DNA of 64,000 nt from an uncultured Sterolibacteriaceae bacterium (GTDB lineage: Bacteria; Pseudomonadota; Gammaproteobacteria; Burkholderiales; Rhodocyclaceae). Position 1 is the first letter of the stretch; each line of letters starts with the position of its first letter. The notes beneath the pieces were generated by a model. It searched no databases, was not told the origin of the DNA, and was given only the letters and a program-made list of their open reading frames with translations. Position numbers and translations under genes: made by a program. The DNA lies in contig CALARK010000026.1 in assembly GCA_937888595.1 (NCBI GenBank), positions 1-64,000 of the forward strand, given 5' to 3'. Shown here piece after piece: positions 8,565 to 16,121 of this stretch.

Positions 8565-9838
8565 AACGCCTTGCCTGCCTGCTGATGGTGCCGGCCTGCC
8601 TGTCCGGCGGGGCCGGATGGGCCCGGGCGGCCGATTTTGCCGATCTGCCGCCGACGCCCCAGGTGGTCCAGGCCCTGCGTACCTATCCGCTGGTCCGGGC
8701 CGCGGCCGCCGGCTTGCGTGCCGAGGAGGCGAACCGCGACCGCCTCGATGCCGGCCCGCACGAGTTCGCGCTGCGCCTATCGAGCCTGCAGCGCCGCGAC
8801 CTGGCGGCCGACCAGCGGACCCGCGACCATGAGATCGGCATCGAACGCGCGATCCGCCTGCCGGGCAAGGCGACGCTCGATGCCGGCATCGGCGCGGCCG
8901 GGGTCGCCCAGGCTCAGTACGCACTGGGCGACGCCCTGCACGAGAGCGGCCGCTACCTGTTGGCGCGCTGGTTCGACTGGCAGCGCGAGGCGGCGGCCGT
9001 GCGCGACTGGCAGGTGCAGCTGGATATCCTCCGCGACCTGCATGGGGCCGTGCAGAAGAAAGTCGGCGCCGGCGAGACGGCGCAACTCGAGGCGCTGCAA
9101 TCGGGTGCGCAACTCGCGCAGGCCGAGGCGCAGTTCGCCCAGGCGCAGATGCGCCGCGACCGGGCCGCGGTCGAGCTGCGCCAGCATTTTCCCGACATCG
9201 TCCTGCCCGAGCGCGTCACGCTGCTGGCGCCGGCGCCGCCGGCCGACGATCCCGCGGCGACCGATCGCTGGCGCGAACGCATCCTGGCCGAAAACCATGC
9301 GCTGGCCGTGGTGCGCAGCGCCTCGCAACGCCGCCGCCTCGAGGCGGGCCGGCTCGAGGCCGAGCGCCTGCCCGATCCGACGCTCGGACTGGCCGTGGGC
9401 CGCGAGCGGAACGGCCAGGAGCGCATCATCGGCCTGCAGCTGACGATCCCGCTGCCCGGCGCCGCACGTGCCGCGAGTGCCCGCTCCGGGGTGGCCGAAG
9501 CCGAACTCGCCGCCGCACAGGAGGCCCTGACGCTGGCGCGCGTCGAAGCCGAGGCGCGCCAGACGATCCAGACCGCGCAGGGCAACTACACCCAGTGGCA
9601 GCGGCTGGCCGACGTGGCGCAGCGGATGGAAGAGAACGCGCGCCTGCTCGAGAAGGCCTGGCGTCTCGGCGAGGGTCAGTTCGCCGAGCTGCAGACCGCC
9701 CGGCGCCTCGCCAGCGAAGCGCGCCTGGCGGCGACCCGCGCGCAGCTCGATGCCAGCGAGGCGCGCTACCGGCTGCTGCTCGACGCGCATGAGCTCTGGG
9801 GCCTCGACGAGGCAGGCCAGGGGCCTGACCGGAGATAA
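8561..9838 (+). CDS. TolC-family outer membrane efflux channel (CusC/CzcC type)
   Basis: A 425-residue protein with a signal peptide (about 1-24, ending GGAGWARAAD). Two long coiled-coil repeats rich in Ala, Arg, Gln and Glu are typical of the TolC helical barrel (for example LARVEAEARQTIQTAQGNY near 325-345). The ATG at 8561 overlaps the DUF3240 stop and is followed by the signal peptide, so it is preferred over longer in-frame starts. It is the last gene of the metal-efflux operon, in an order (adaptor, pump, DUF3240, channel) that puts the channel last. Its TAA stop lies inside the first half-site of the regulatory array at 9834. Confidence 0.88.
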   Translation: MKRLACLLMVPACLSGGAGWARAADFADLPPTPQVVQALRTYPLVRAAAAGLRAEEANRDRLDAGPHEFALRLSSLQRRDLAADQRTRDHEIGIERAIRLPGKATLDAGIGAAGVAQAQYALGDALHESGRYLLARWFDWQREAAAVRDWQVQLDILRDLHGAVQKKVGAGETAQLEALQSGAQLAQAEAQFAQAQMRRDRAAVELRQHFPDIVLPERVTLLAPAPPADDPAATDRWRERILAENHALAVVRSASQRRRLEAGRLEAERLPDPTLGLAVGRERNGQERIIGLQLTIPLPGAARAASARSGVAEAELAAAQEALTLARVEAEARQTIQTAQGNYTQWQRLADVAQRMEENARLLEKAWRLGEGQFAELQTARRLASEARLAATRAQLDASEARYRLLLDAHELWGLDEAGQGPDRR

Positions 9839-9872
9839 GCCTGGCGTAAGCCCGGGCTAAGACGCCCTTAAG
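9834..9872 (+). promoter_or_regulatory. Four tandem TAAG half-sites upstream of SHP-DHC operon
   Basis: GATAAG, CGTAAG, GCTAAG and CTTAAG follow one another, each separated by exactly five bases. This gives an 11-bp period over 39 bp, about one helical turn per half-site. The last half-site is a perfect CTTAAG followed by TTTC, as at 896-901. It lies 52 bp upstream of the SHP start at 9925. It fits an array for one or two dimers of the QseB/PmrA-like regulator encoded at 11466, suggesting autoregulation of the cluster. Binding is inferred from the motif only. Confidence 0.6.
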
Positions 9873-9924
9873 TTTCGGCGCCCACACTGCATGACATGTT
9901 CAACATCGCATCGGGGGCCGAGAA

Positions 9925-10332
9925 ATGAGACAACACGCTTTCGCCATCCTGGTCGGGCTGTGTGCCACGACCGTCCAGGCCGCCACGCCGGCCGAGCTGC
10001 TGGCCGGCTACCAGTCGGCCGCCGCGCAGCAGTCGGCCGGATTCCAGCCGTCCGCGCAGCGGGGGGCGGCGTTCTTCGCCAACCGCTTCGGCCAGTCGGC
10101 GAAGATGCCGGCCTGCACGAGCTGCCATACGGATGACCCGGCGCTGGCCGGCCGCCACGTCGTCACCGACAAGGCGATCAAGCCGCTGGCGCCGGCGGCC
10201 AATGCCGCGCGCTTCACCGATGCCGCGAAGGCGGAGAAGTGGTTCCGCCGCAACTGCACCGAAGTCGTCGGCCGCGAATGCAGCGCCGCGGAGAAGGCCG
10301 ATTTCATCGCATTCCTGACCGGGGGACGCTGA
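9925..10332 (+). CDS. shp: SHP-type monohaem cytochrome c (DUF1924)
   Basis: A 135-residue periplasmic protein with a signal peptide (about 1-19, ending VQAA). It has one haem motif, CTSCH, near residue 65. The C-terminal half carries KAEKWFRRNCTEVVGRECSA, the pattern of the Sphaeroides haem protein family, in which an Asn is the displaceable sixth ligand and two cysteines form a disulphide. SHP proteins bind oxygen and are reduced by a diheme partner, DHC, which is encoded next. In several bacteria this trio lies beside QseBC-type sensors, as here. The exact physiological role is unsettled in the family. Confidence 0.82.
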   Translation: MRQHAFAILVGLCATTVQAATPAELLAGYQSAAAQQSAGFQPSAQRGAAFFANRFGQSAKMPACTSCHTDDPALAGRHVVTDKAIKPLAPAANAARFTDAAKAEKWFRRNCTEVVGRECSAAEKADFIAFLTGGR

Positions 10333-10333
10333 C

Positions 10334-10846
10334 ATGAAAAAGTCATGGCTGACTGCCTTGCTGGTGTCGCTGGCGCTGCCGCTCACCGCCCACGCCGACA
10401 AGCTGCGCCTGCCGGCCGATACGCCACCCGCCTTCCAGGCCGAGTGCGCGAGCTGCCACCTCGCCTTTCCGCCGCAGCTGATGGCGGCCGATGACTGGCG
10501 TCGCGTGATGGCGACGCTCGACCGGCACTATGGCGACAACGCCAGCCTCGACGAGAAGACGCGCCTTGCGCTCGAGGATTTCCTCGTCCGCAATGCCGGC
10601 AAGAACTCAAAAGTCGGCGTCGGCAGGACGGCGGGGGCTGCCGCGGATGCGCCGCCGCGCCTCACCACCGGCCCGTGGTTCGTGCGCAAGCACCACGAGG
10701 TGCCGCGCGCCGACTGGACGCACGCGCAGGTGAAGTCGCCCGCCAATTGTGCCGCCTGCCACACGCGGGCCGCGGAGGGCAGCTATCGCGAGCGCGAGAT
10801 CGTGATGCCCGTCGGTAAAAATGCGGGCAGGCGCTGGGAGGACTGA
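10334..10846 (+). CDS. dhc: Diheme cytochrome c (DHC), partner of SHP
   Basis: A 170-residue periplasmic diheme cytochrome that starts two bases after the SHP stop. It has a signal peptide (about 1-21, LPLTAHA) and haem motifs CASCH (near 40) and CAACH (near 140). Conserved DHC features include FPPQLMAADDWRRVM and the WxxAQVKSPANC context of the second haem. Between the two haem domains the segment KVGVGRTAGAA is encoded by a copy of the dispersed 24-bp repeat, which adds a flexible linker. DHC is expected to transfer electrons from the membrane cytochrome b encoded next to SHP. Confidence 0.85.
   Translation: MKKSWLTALLVSLALPLTAHADKLRLPADTPPAFQAECASCHLAFPPQLMAADDWRRVMATLDRHYGDNASLDEKTRLALEDFLVRNAGKNSKVGVGRTAGAAADAPPRLTTGPWFVRKHHEVPRADWTHAQVKSPANCAACHTRAAEGSYREREIVMPVGKNAGRRWED
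10609..10632 (+). repeat. Dispersed 24-bp repeat, in frame inside DHC
   Basis: Two mismatches to the consensus (AAAA plus GTCGGCGCCGGCGGGACGGC). It is read in the KVGAGGTA frame and gives KVGVGRTA between the two haem domains. Confidence 0.75.
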
Positions 10847-10847
10847 C

Positions 10848-11453
10848 ATGGACAGGATCCTGGTCTGGGACTGGCCGGTGCGCATCGGCCACTGGCTCCT
10901 CGTCGGCGCCTTCGCGCTGGCGTGGCTGACGAGCGAGAGCGAGGCGTGGCGGCTGGTGCATGCCGGAGCGGGCGGCACGGTGGTCGGCGTCATCGCGTTT
11001 CGCCTGCTGTGGGGCGTGGTCGGGACGCGCCATGCGCGCTTCGCCAGCTTCGTGCGCGGCCCGGGCGGCGTGCGCGACTACCTGCTGGGGCTGGTCTCCG
11101 GCCGGCCGCTGCATACCGCCGGGCACAATCCGGCCGGCGGCTGGGCGATCGTCGCCCTGTTGGCGCTGGGGCTGCTGACCGGAGCGAGCGGCTGGCTGAC
11201 CTACAACGAAGTCGGCGGAGAATGGTTCGAGGAAGTGCATGAGGCGATGGCATCCCTGATGCTGGGCGTGGCGGTGCTGCATGTCGCCGGTGTCGTCGTC
11301 AGCAGCCTCGCGCACCGCGAGAACCTGGTGCTCGCGATGCTGACCGGCATGAAGCACGGGACGCCGGCCGAGGCGATCCGCGGGGCGCGACCCTGGGCGG
11401 TGCCGATGCTGCTGGCCTGTGCGGCCGCTTGCGCCTGGTGGCTGGCCCGCTAG
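10848..11453 (+). CDS. Membrane cytochrome b (cytochrome b561 type)
   Basis: A 201-residue protein. The ATG at 10848 follows the DHC stop by one base and begins MDRILVWDWPVRIGHWLLVG, typical of the NapH/cytb561-like di-haem b family. There are four membrane helices. Candidate haem ligands are His in helix 1 (IGHW), His near MRHARF, and His in helix 4 (LHVAGVVVSS). It is the membrane donor for DHC and SHP in the known three-gene arrangement. An internal promoter for the two-component genes may overlap its last codons (see 11429-11456). Confidence 0.85.
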   Translation: MDRILVWDWPVRIGHWLLVGAFALAWLTSESEAWRLVHAGAGGTVVGVIAFRLLWGVVGTRHARFASFVRGPGGVRDYLLGLVSGRPLHTAGHNPAGGWAIVALLALGLLTGASGWLTYNEVGGEWFEEVHEAMASLMLGVAVLHVAGVVVSSLAHRENLVLAMLTGMKHGTPAEAIRGARPWAVPMLLACAAACAWWLAR

Positions 11454-11456
11454 AAT
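11429..11456 (+). promoter_or_regulatory. Possible internal promoter for the two-component genes
   Basis: TTGCGC and TAGAAT are separated by 16 bp at the end of the cytochrome b gene. The -10-like hexamer ends nine bases before the response-regulator ATG at 11466, and there is no Shine-Dalgarno sequence in between. If real, the mRNA would have almost no leader. Confidence 0.35.
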
Positions 11457-11465
11457 CCCCCGACC

Positions 11466-12122
11466 ATGCGCATACTGCTCGCCGAAGACGATCCGCAACT
11501 GGGCGACGGCCTGATGGTCGGCCTGCGCCAGGCCGGCCACGCGGTCGACTGGGTGCGCGATGGCATCGCCGCCGAGCTGGTCCTCAAGAGCGAGCCTTTC
11601 GACCTGCTACTGCTCGACCTCGGCCTGCCGCGCCTGGATGGCGTGACGGTGCTGCGCCAGCTGCGCGCGCGCGGACAGACGCTGCCGGTGCTGATCCTGA
11701 CCGCGCGCGACGCGGTCGGCGACAAGGTGGCCGGCCTCGATGCGGGGGCCGACGACTATCTCGTCAAGCCGGTCGACCTCAACGAGCTCGCCGCCCGCGT
11801 GCGCGCCCTGTCGCGCCGCGCCAGCGGCCATGCCCAGCCGCTGCTGCAGGTCGGCGAGCTCGAGCTCGATCCGGCCGCGCGCACGGCGAGCGTCGGCGGC
11901 GTTCCCGTCGAGCTGGCGGGGCGCGAGTATTCGCTGCTGCAGACGCTGGCGGAAAACGCCGGCCGCGTCATGACGCGCGCCCAGCTCGAAGCCTCGCTCT
12001 ACGGCTGGCGCGACGAACCGGACAGCAATGCCCTCGAGGTGCACATCCACCACCTGCGCAAGAAGATCGGCGCCGATCGCATCAGGACGCTGCGCGGCAT
12101 CGGCTACACGATGCCGAAGTGA
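11466..12122 (+). CDS. qseB: OmpR-family response regulator (QseB/PmrA type)
   Basis: A 218-residue regulator. The receiver domain (about 1-115) has the acidic pocket ED at 7-8, the phosphoacceptor Asp near 51 (LLLLDLGLP), Thr (LILTARD) and Lys (YLVKPVDL). A winged-helix DNA-binding domain (about 128-215) ends in the RTLRGIGYTM motif usual for this family. It overlaps the sensor kinase start (GTGA). The adjacent SHP-DHC genes, eptA and the TAAG direct-repeat boxes in this window all agree with the QseB/PmrA/TctD branch. The gene name is a family-level assignment, and pmrA would be equally defensible because of eptA downstream. Confidence 0.85.
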   Translation: MRILLAEDDPQLGDGLMVGLRQAGHAVDWVRDGIAAELVLKSEPFDLLLLDLGLPRLDGVTVLRQLRARGQTLPVLILTARDAVGDKVAGLDAGADDYLVKPVDLNELAARVRALSRRASGHAQPLLQVGELELDPAARTASVGGVPVELAGREYSLLQTLAENAGRVMTRAQLEASLYGWRDEPDSNALEVHIHHLRKKIGADRIRTLRGIGYTMPK

Positions 12123-13513
12123 GTGCCGAAGTGAGTACCGCAGCCATAGGCGGATCGCCTTCCGCCGCGACGCGCTGGTTCTCGCTGCGCCGCCGCCTGC
12201 TCGCCATGCTGCTGGGCGGGGTGTCGGCGGGATGGCTGGCGATCATGGCGTTTTCCTACCTGGACAGCCATCACGAAATCGACGAGCTGTTCGATGCCCA
12301 GCTGGCGCAGGCGGCCCAGACGCTGCTCGCGCTGGCCAGCGAGTACGACGACGACGACGACATCGCCGAACTGGCGGGGGACGGCCACAAGTACCAGAAG
12401 AAATTCATCTTCCAGCTCTGGGATGCCCATGGACGCCTGCTGCTGCGCTCGCGCCACGCGCCGACCGCGCCGCTGACCGAGACGGACGGATTCTCCGATG
12501 CCATTTCCGGGGATGGGCATGCATGGCGCCTCTACAGCCAGTGGGACGCGGAAAGGCAGCTGCGCGTGCAGGTCGGCGAGGATCATCATGTGCGCGAGGA
12601 ACTGGCCTGGCATATCGCCGGCCGCCTGCTGGTGCCGGGCGCCATCGGCCTGCTGCTGCTCGGTGCCTGGATCTGGTTCGCCACGCGACGCGCCCTGGCG
12701 CCTCTCGAGGAGATCGCGGCCCAGCTGGCCGAACGGGCGCCGGACCGGCTCGGTCCGGTGACGCCGACGCGGGCCCCCGAGGAGATTCGCACCCTGCTCG
12801 ACGCGCTCAACGGCCTGTTCGGCCGCGTGGGCCTGGCGATGGAGAACGAGCGGCGTTTCACGGCGGACGCCGCGCACGAGCTGCGCACGCCACTGGCCGC
12901 GCTGACCACGCAGGCGCAGGTCGCCCTGCGTGCGCAGGACGCGGCCGAGCGCGACCACGCCATCCGGCAGGTCGAAGCCGGCACCCGGCGGGCCACGCAT
13001 CTCGTCGAGCAGCTGCTGACCCTCGCGCGGCTGGACCCCGCTGCGGTGCCCGCATTCGCAGCCGTGTCGCTGGATGCGCTGGCGACGGAGGTTTGCGCGG
13101 ACCATGGTCCGGCTGCGCTGGCGAAACAGGTCACCCTCGAGCTCGATGCGCCGGCGCCTGTCCTGGTGGCCGGGCAGGATGCGATGCTGCGCGTCCTGCT
13201 GCGCAATCTCGTCGATAATGCCGTGCGCTACACGCCGGCCGGTGGAAAAGTCGGCGTCGGCGTGACGGTGCGCGGGCATGGCGTGATCCTGTCCGTCGCC
13301 GACGACGGGCCGGGCATCCCGGCCGCCGAGCGCGCGAACGTGCTGCACCGCTTTCACCGCCTGGCCGGGCAGAATGTCGAAGGCAGCGGCCTGGGCCTGT
13401 CCATCGTCGCGCGCATCGCCGAACTGCACGGCGCCCGGCTGGAACTCGCCGATGCCGCGCCCGGCCTGATCGTCCGCGTGATTTTCAACCCTCTGGATTC
13501 GATTCCCGCATGA
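12119..13513 (+). CDS. qseC: Sensor histidine kinase (QseC/PmrB type)
   Basis: A 464-residue kinase starting at a GTG that overlaps the regulator stop. A second GTG at 12131 is possible. It has two membrane helices (about 30-50 and 170-190) enclosing a periplasmic sensor of about 120 residues. The sensor starts with HHEIDELFDAQLAQAAQTLL, as in QseC, and contains an acidic run (DDDDD). HAMP, HisKA with the phospho-His near 253 (HELRTPLAALT) and HATPase (NLVDNAVRYTP, DDGPGIP, GSGLGLSIV) follow. The signal is unknown. QseC senses catechol-like signals or metals in other bacteria, and PmrB senses iron. It probably controls the cytochrome operons here and eptA. Confidence 0.88.
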   Translation: MSAEVSTAAIGGSPSAATRWFSLRRRLLAMLLGGVSAGWLAIMAFSYLDSHHEIDELFDAQLAQAAQTLLALASEYDDDDDIAELAGDGHKYQKKFIFQLWDAHGRLLLRSRHAPTAPLTETDGFSDAISGDGHAWRLYSQWDAERQLRVQVGEDHHVREELAWHIAGRLLVPGAIGLLLLGAWIWFATRRALAPLEEIAAQLAERAPDRLGPVTPTRAPEEIRTLLDALNGLFGRVGLAMENERRFTADAAHELRTPLAALTTQAQVALRAQDAAERDHAIRQVEAGTRRATHLVEQLLTLARLDPAAVPAFAAVSLDALATEVCADHGPAALAKQVTLELDAPAPVLVAGQDAMLRVLLRNLVDNAVRYTPAGGKVGVGVTVRGHGVILSVADDGPGIPAAERANVLHRFHRLAGQNVEGSGLGLSIVARIAELHGARLELADAAPGLIVRVIFNPLDSIPA

Positions 13514-15114
13514 AGCTGTTCCGCCTGCCCGCACTGACGACCAACACCCTCATCCTGGGCGTCGTCGCCTTCATCGTCACGACGGGCAACCTCGCCTTCC
13601 GCAGCCAGGTGCTGAAAGCCTTCCCCCCCACGGCCGCCCTGACGCCGGCACTGCTGTCGCTGGTCGTCGTCCTCGCGGCGGCGATCGTGCTGGCCGTCGC
13701 GCCGTTCTGCTTCGGCCGGCTCACGCGGCCGCTGCTGGCCGTCGTCCTGGTGCTGACTGCGCTCGCCGCCAGCTTCATGGACGGCTACGGCATCGTCATC
13801 GACAGCGACATGCTGCGCAACGCCGCCGAGACGAATCCGGCCGAGGCGGGCGATCTGCTCAACCTGCGCCTGGCGGCCTACGTGTTCGCGCTCGGCATCC
13901 TGCCGGCCTGGTTCGTGTGGCGGGTGCCATTGCGGCGGCGGGGCTGGCGCGGCGAGCTGCTGGCCCGCGGTGGGCTGCTTGCAGCCGCGCTGGCGGCCAT
14001 CGTCGGCATGGTGCTGGCGTTCGGCAGCTTCTATGCCTCGTTCGCGCGCGAGCACAAGCCGCTGCGTTCCTACATGAATCCCGTCTACCCGCTGTATTCC
14101 CTAGGCAAGTTCGTGGGCCAGCGCTGGAAGTCGCCCGCCAACGGCAAGCTCGTCGCGATCGGTACCGATGCGCGGATTCCGCCCCATCCGCACCGCGATC
14201 TCGTCATCCTCGTCGTCGGCGAGACGGCGCGCGCCGACCACCTCTCCCTCAACGGCTATGAACGGGATACCAATCCCCGGCTGGCCAAAGCCGATGTCAT
14301 CAGCTTCGGTAACTTCCATGCCTGTGGCACCTCGACGGCCGTGTCGGTGCCCTGCATGTTTTCGCTGGCCGGCAGCGAAGGGGAAACGGAACATCGGGAA
14401 AACCTGCTCGACGTGGTGCAGCGTGCCGGCGTCAGCGTGCTCTGGCTGGACAACAACTCCGACTCGAAGGGCGTCGCGCTGCGCGTGCCCTACCGCGACT
14501 TCAAGTCACCCGAGAACAACACGGTCTGCGACATCGAATGCCGCGACGTCGGCATGCTCGTTCCCCTGCAGGAATTCATCGATGCCCATCCGAGCGGCGA
14601 CATCCTGATCGTCCTGCACCAGATGGGCAACCACGGCCCGGCCTACTACAAGCGCTATCCGGCGGAATTTGAGACCTTCGTGCCGGCCTGCCAGAGCAAC
14701 GACCTGAGTGCCTGCACGCAGGAAGAGATCGTCAACGCCTACGACAACGCGCTGCGGTATACCGACCATTTCCTGGCCGAGACCATCGCGCTACTGAAGA
14801 AGAACAGCCCGAAGTTCGAGGCGGCGCTGTTCTACCTCAGCGACCACGGCGAATCGCTCGGCGAGGCCGGCACCTGGCTGCACGGCCTGCCGCGCGCCAT
14901 CGCGCCCAAGGCACAGTTGCACGTGCCCGCCATCATGTGGTTCAGCGACAGCTTTGACGAACTGGACCGGCCGGCATTGATGAAGAAGCGCATGCAGGAG
15001 TTCACGCACGACAACCTCTTCCATACGGTGCTGGGCTTCATGGAGATCGAGACGTCGATCTACCGCCCTGAACTGGACATGCTGAACGGATGCCTGAAGC
15101 CGGTCCGGCACTGA
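13510..15114 (+). CDS. eptA: Lipid A phosphoethanolamine transferase
   Basis: A 534-residue inner-membrane enzyme. The N-terminal membrane domain has about five helices (to about residue 190). The periplasmic sulfatase-like domain contains VVGETARADHLSLNGY (metal-binding Glu), the nucleophile region GTSTAVSVPCMFS (Thr near 272) and LYLSDHGESLGE near 440 (metal-binding Asp/His). It transfers phosphoethanolamine from phosphatidylethanolamine to lipid A, reducing negative charge and giving resistance to cationic peptides. The start overlaps the kinase stop (ATGA), so it is cotranscribed with the sensor pair, the same linkage as pmrCAB. No terminator was seen before the convergent gene at 15133. 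Confidence 0.9.
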   Translation: MKLFRLPALTTNTLILGVVAFIVTTGNLAFRSQVLKAFPPTAALTPALLSLVVVLAAAIVLAVAPFCFGRLTRPLLAVVLVLTALAASFMDGYGIVIDSDMLRNAAETNPAEAGDLLNLRLAAYVFALGILPAWFVWRVPLRRRGWRGELLARGGLLAAALAAIVGMVLAFGSFYASFAREHKPLRSYMNPVYPLYSLGKFVGQRWKSPANGKLVAIGTDARIPPHPHRDLVILVVGETARADHLSLNGYERDTNPRLAKADVISFGNFHACGTSTAVSVPCMFSLAGSEGETEHRENLLDVVQRAGVSVLWLDNNSDSKGVALRVPYRDFKSPENNTVCDIECRDVGMLVPLQEFIDAHPSGDILIVLHQMGNHGPAYYKRYPAEFETFVPACQSNDLSACTQEEIVNAYDNALRYTDHFLAETIALLKKNSPKFEAALFYLSDHGESLGEAGTWLHGLPRAIAPKAQLHVPAIMWFSDSFDELDRPALMKKRMQEFTHDNLFHTVLGFMEIETSIYRPELDMLNGCLKPVRH

Positions 15115-15132
15115 CGGCCTGACGGCGGAATT

Positions 15133-15564
15133 TCAACGCGTGCGGTAGGAAGCGTGGCAGGCGATGCAGGCGCTCATCAGCGCCGGCAGCTTCGCCAGGG
15201 CGGCATCGCGACTGCCGGTCGCCGCGGCGGCAGCGAATTCACTGGCGACGAAATGGCCGTTGCGCCCCATCTCGTGCATCGCGGCGGGCATCTGCGGGCC
15301 GGGCCGCGCCTCGAAGGGCAGCCGGGCATTCCTGCCCATCGCGCTTTTGCCCAGCTTCGTTTCGGCCACCTCGCCGGCCTCCTTCACCTTGCCATCGGCC
15401 AGCAGCGCGAGGATTTCGTTCAGGGCGACCAGGTTGTCGAGCATTTCCAGGCGCAGGGTTTCCTGCGCCGCCGGCGGGAGCGGAGCGAACAGGCGCAGGT
15501 CTTCTGCCGCGGCGGGGAGCGACAGCAGCGCCACGAGCAGCAGCAACGAGCGGTGTTTCTTCAT
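15133..15564 (-). CDS. Cytochrome c'-like monohaem cytochrome
   Basis: A 143-residue periplasmic protein with a signal peptide (about 1-20, LLSLPAAAED). It is predicted to be all-helical, with a single CIACH haem motif close to the C-terminus (about residue 133), followed by ASYRTR. A haem motif at the very end of a four-helix bundle is the hallmark of cytochrome c' and c-556 proteins, which bind NO or carry electrons. I start at the ATG at 15564 because it precedes the signal peptide; longer in-frame extensions belong to other genes. It is the last gene of the leftward sulfur/redox cluster. Confidence 0.78.
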   Translation of the reverse strand: MKKHRSLLLLVALLSLPAAAEDLRLFAPLPPAAQETLRLEMLDNLVALNEILALLADGKVKEAGEVAETKLGKSAMGRNARLPFEARPGPQMPAAMHEMGRNGHFVASEFAAAAATGSRDAALAKLPALMSACIACHASYRTR

Positions 15565-15583
15565 GAAAATATTGCGGTGGCCC

Positions 15584-15607
15584 GCCGTCCCGCCGGCGCC
15601 GACTTTC
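15584..15607 (-). repeat. Dispersed 24-bp repeat, intergenic
   Basis: Reverse orientation, one mismatch (terminal T to C). It lies between the rhodanese gene (ends 15636) and the cytochrome c' gene (starts 15564). Confidence 0.8.
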
Positions 15608-15635
15608 TGGCCGGCACCCGCGGAGCGTGCGCGGA

Positions 15636-16055
15636 TCAGCGCGGCTTGATGCTGTATTGGCCGTCGCCGGAGAAGGTGATGTTGGCATCGACGAAGTAGG
15701 CCTTGACGCCACCGTCGAGCATCATCACCGTGTCGTAGGCTTCGCCGGAGCGCGCACCGGTCGGGCAGACGAAGACGATCGGCTTGTCCTTCGGCAGTTC
15801 GCCCATTTTCTTCTCGACATCGCCGACGGGGATGTTGATGGCGCCGGGCATGCTGCCCTTCTTGAATTCGCGGTCGTCGCGGACGTCGACGACGAGGATC
15901 TGCGAGGGGTTTTCCTTCATGATGCGCTCGAAGGAGGCGATGCTGATGCTGCCCTTCTCCTTGCCGGCTTCGATGGCGATATCGGCGGCCTGCGCCAGCG
16001 TGGCGAAGGCGAGCGCGACGGCACACAGGATGATGTTCAGGAAGCGGTTTTTCAT
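15636..16055 (-). CDS. Periplasmic single-domain rhodanese
   Basis: A 139-residue protein with a signal peptide (about 1-23, LAFATLAQAAD) and one rhodanese domain (about 35-130). The active-site loop is CPTGARSGEA with the catalytic Cys near 97. DVRDDREFKKGSMPGAINIP is the typical CH2A-type region. Such proteins move sulfane sulfur or bind persulfides in the periplasm. It lies downstream of a double-rhodanese lipoprotein and a YeeE/YedE transporter on the same strand, so it probably works in the same sulfur-handling route. The donor and acceptor are not evident. Confidence 0.85.
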   Translation of the reverse strand: MKNRFLNIILCAVALAFATLAQAADIAIEAGKEKGSISIASFERIMKENPSQILVVDVRDDREFKKGSMPGAINIPVGDVEKKMGELPKDKPIVFVCPTGARSGEAYDTVMMLDGGVKAYFVDANITFSGDGQYSIKPR

Positions 16056-16086
16056 GTGCGGTTCTCCATGGGTAGTCAGACCGGGC

Positions 16087-16111
16087 GGGGAGGGCGCGCG
16101 GCGCCCTCCCC
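16087..16111. other. Strong GC hairpin between two rhodanese genes
   Basis: A perfect 11-bp inverted repeat (GGGGAGGGCGC and its complement) with a 3-base loop, 11 bp beyond the stop of the double-rhodanese gene. No T-run follows on the minus strand, so it is more likely an RNA-stabilising or processing hairpin, or a weak terminator, than a classical one. Confidence 0.5.
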
Positions 16112-16121
16112 GGAGGGTGGG

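Noticed and set aside
9058..9081. Repeat-like sequence in the efflux channel gene (KVGAGETA)
   Set aside because: TolC-family proteins normally have a similar Val/Ala-Gly-Glu peptide here, so the two-mismatch similarity can be coincidence.
13246..13269. Repeat-like sequence in the sensor kinase (KVGVGVTV)
   Set aside because: Three mismatches, and histidine kinases ordinarily have GGxVxVxV at this position.
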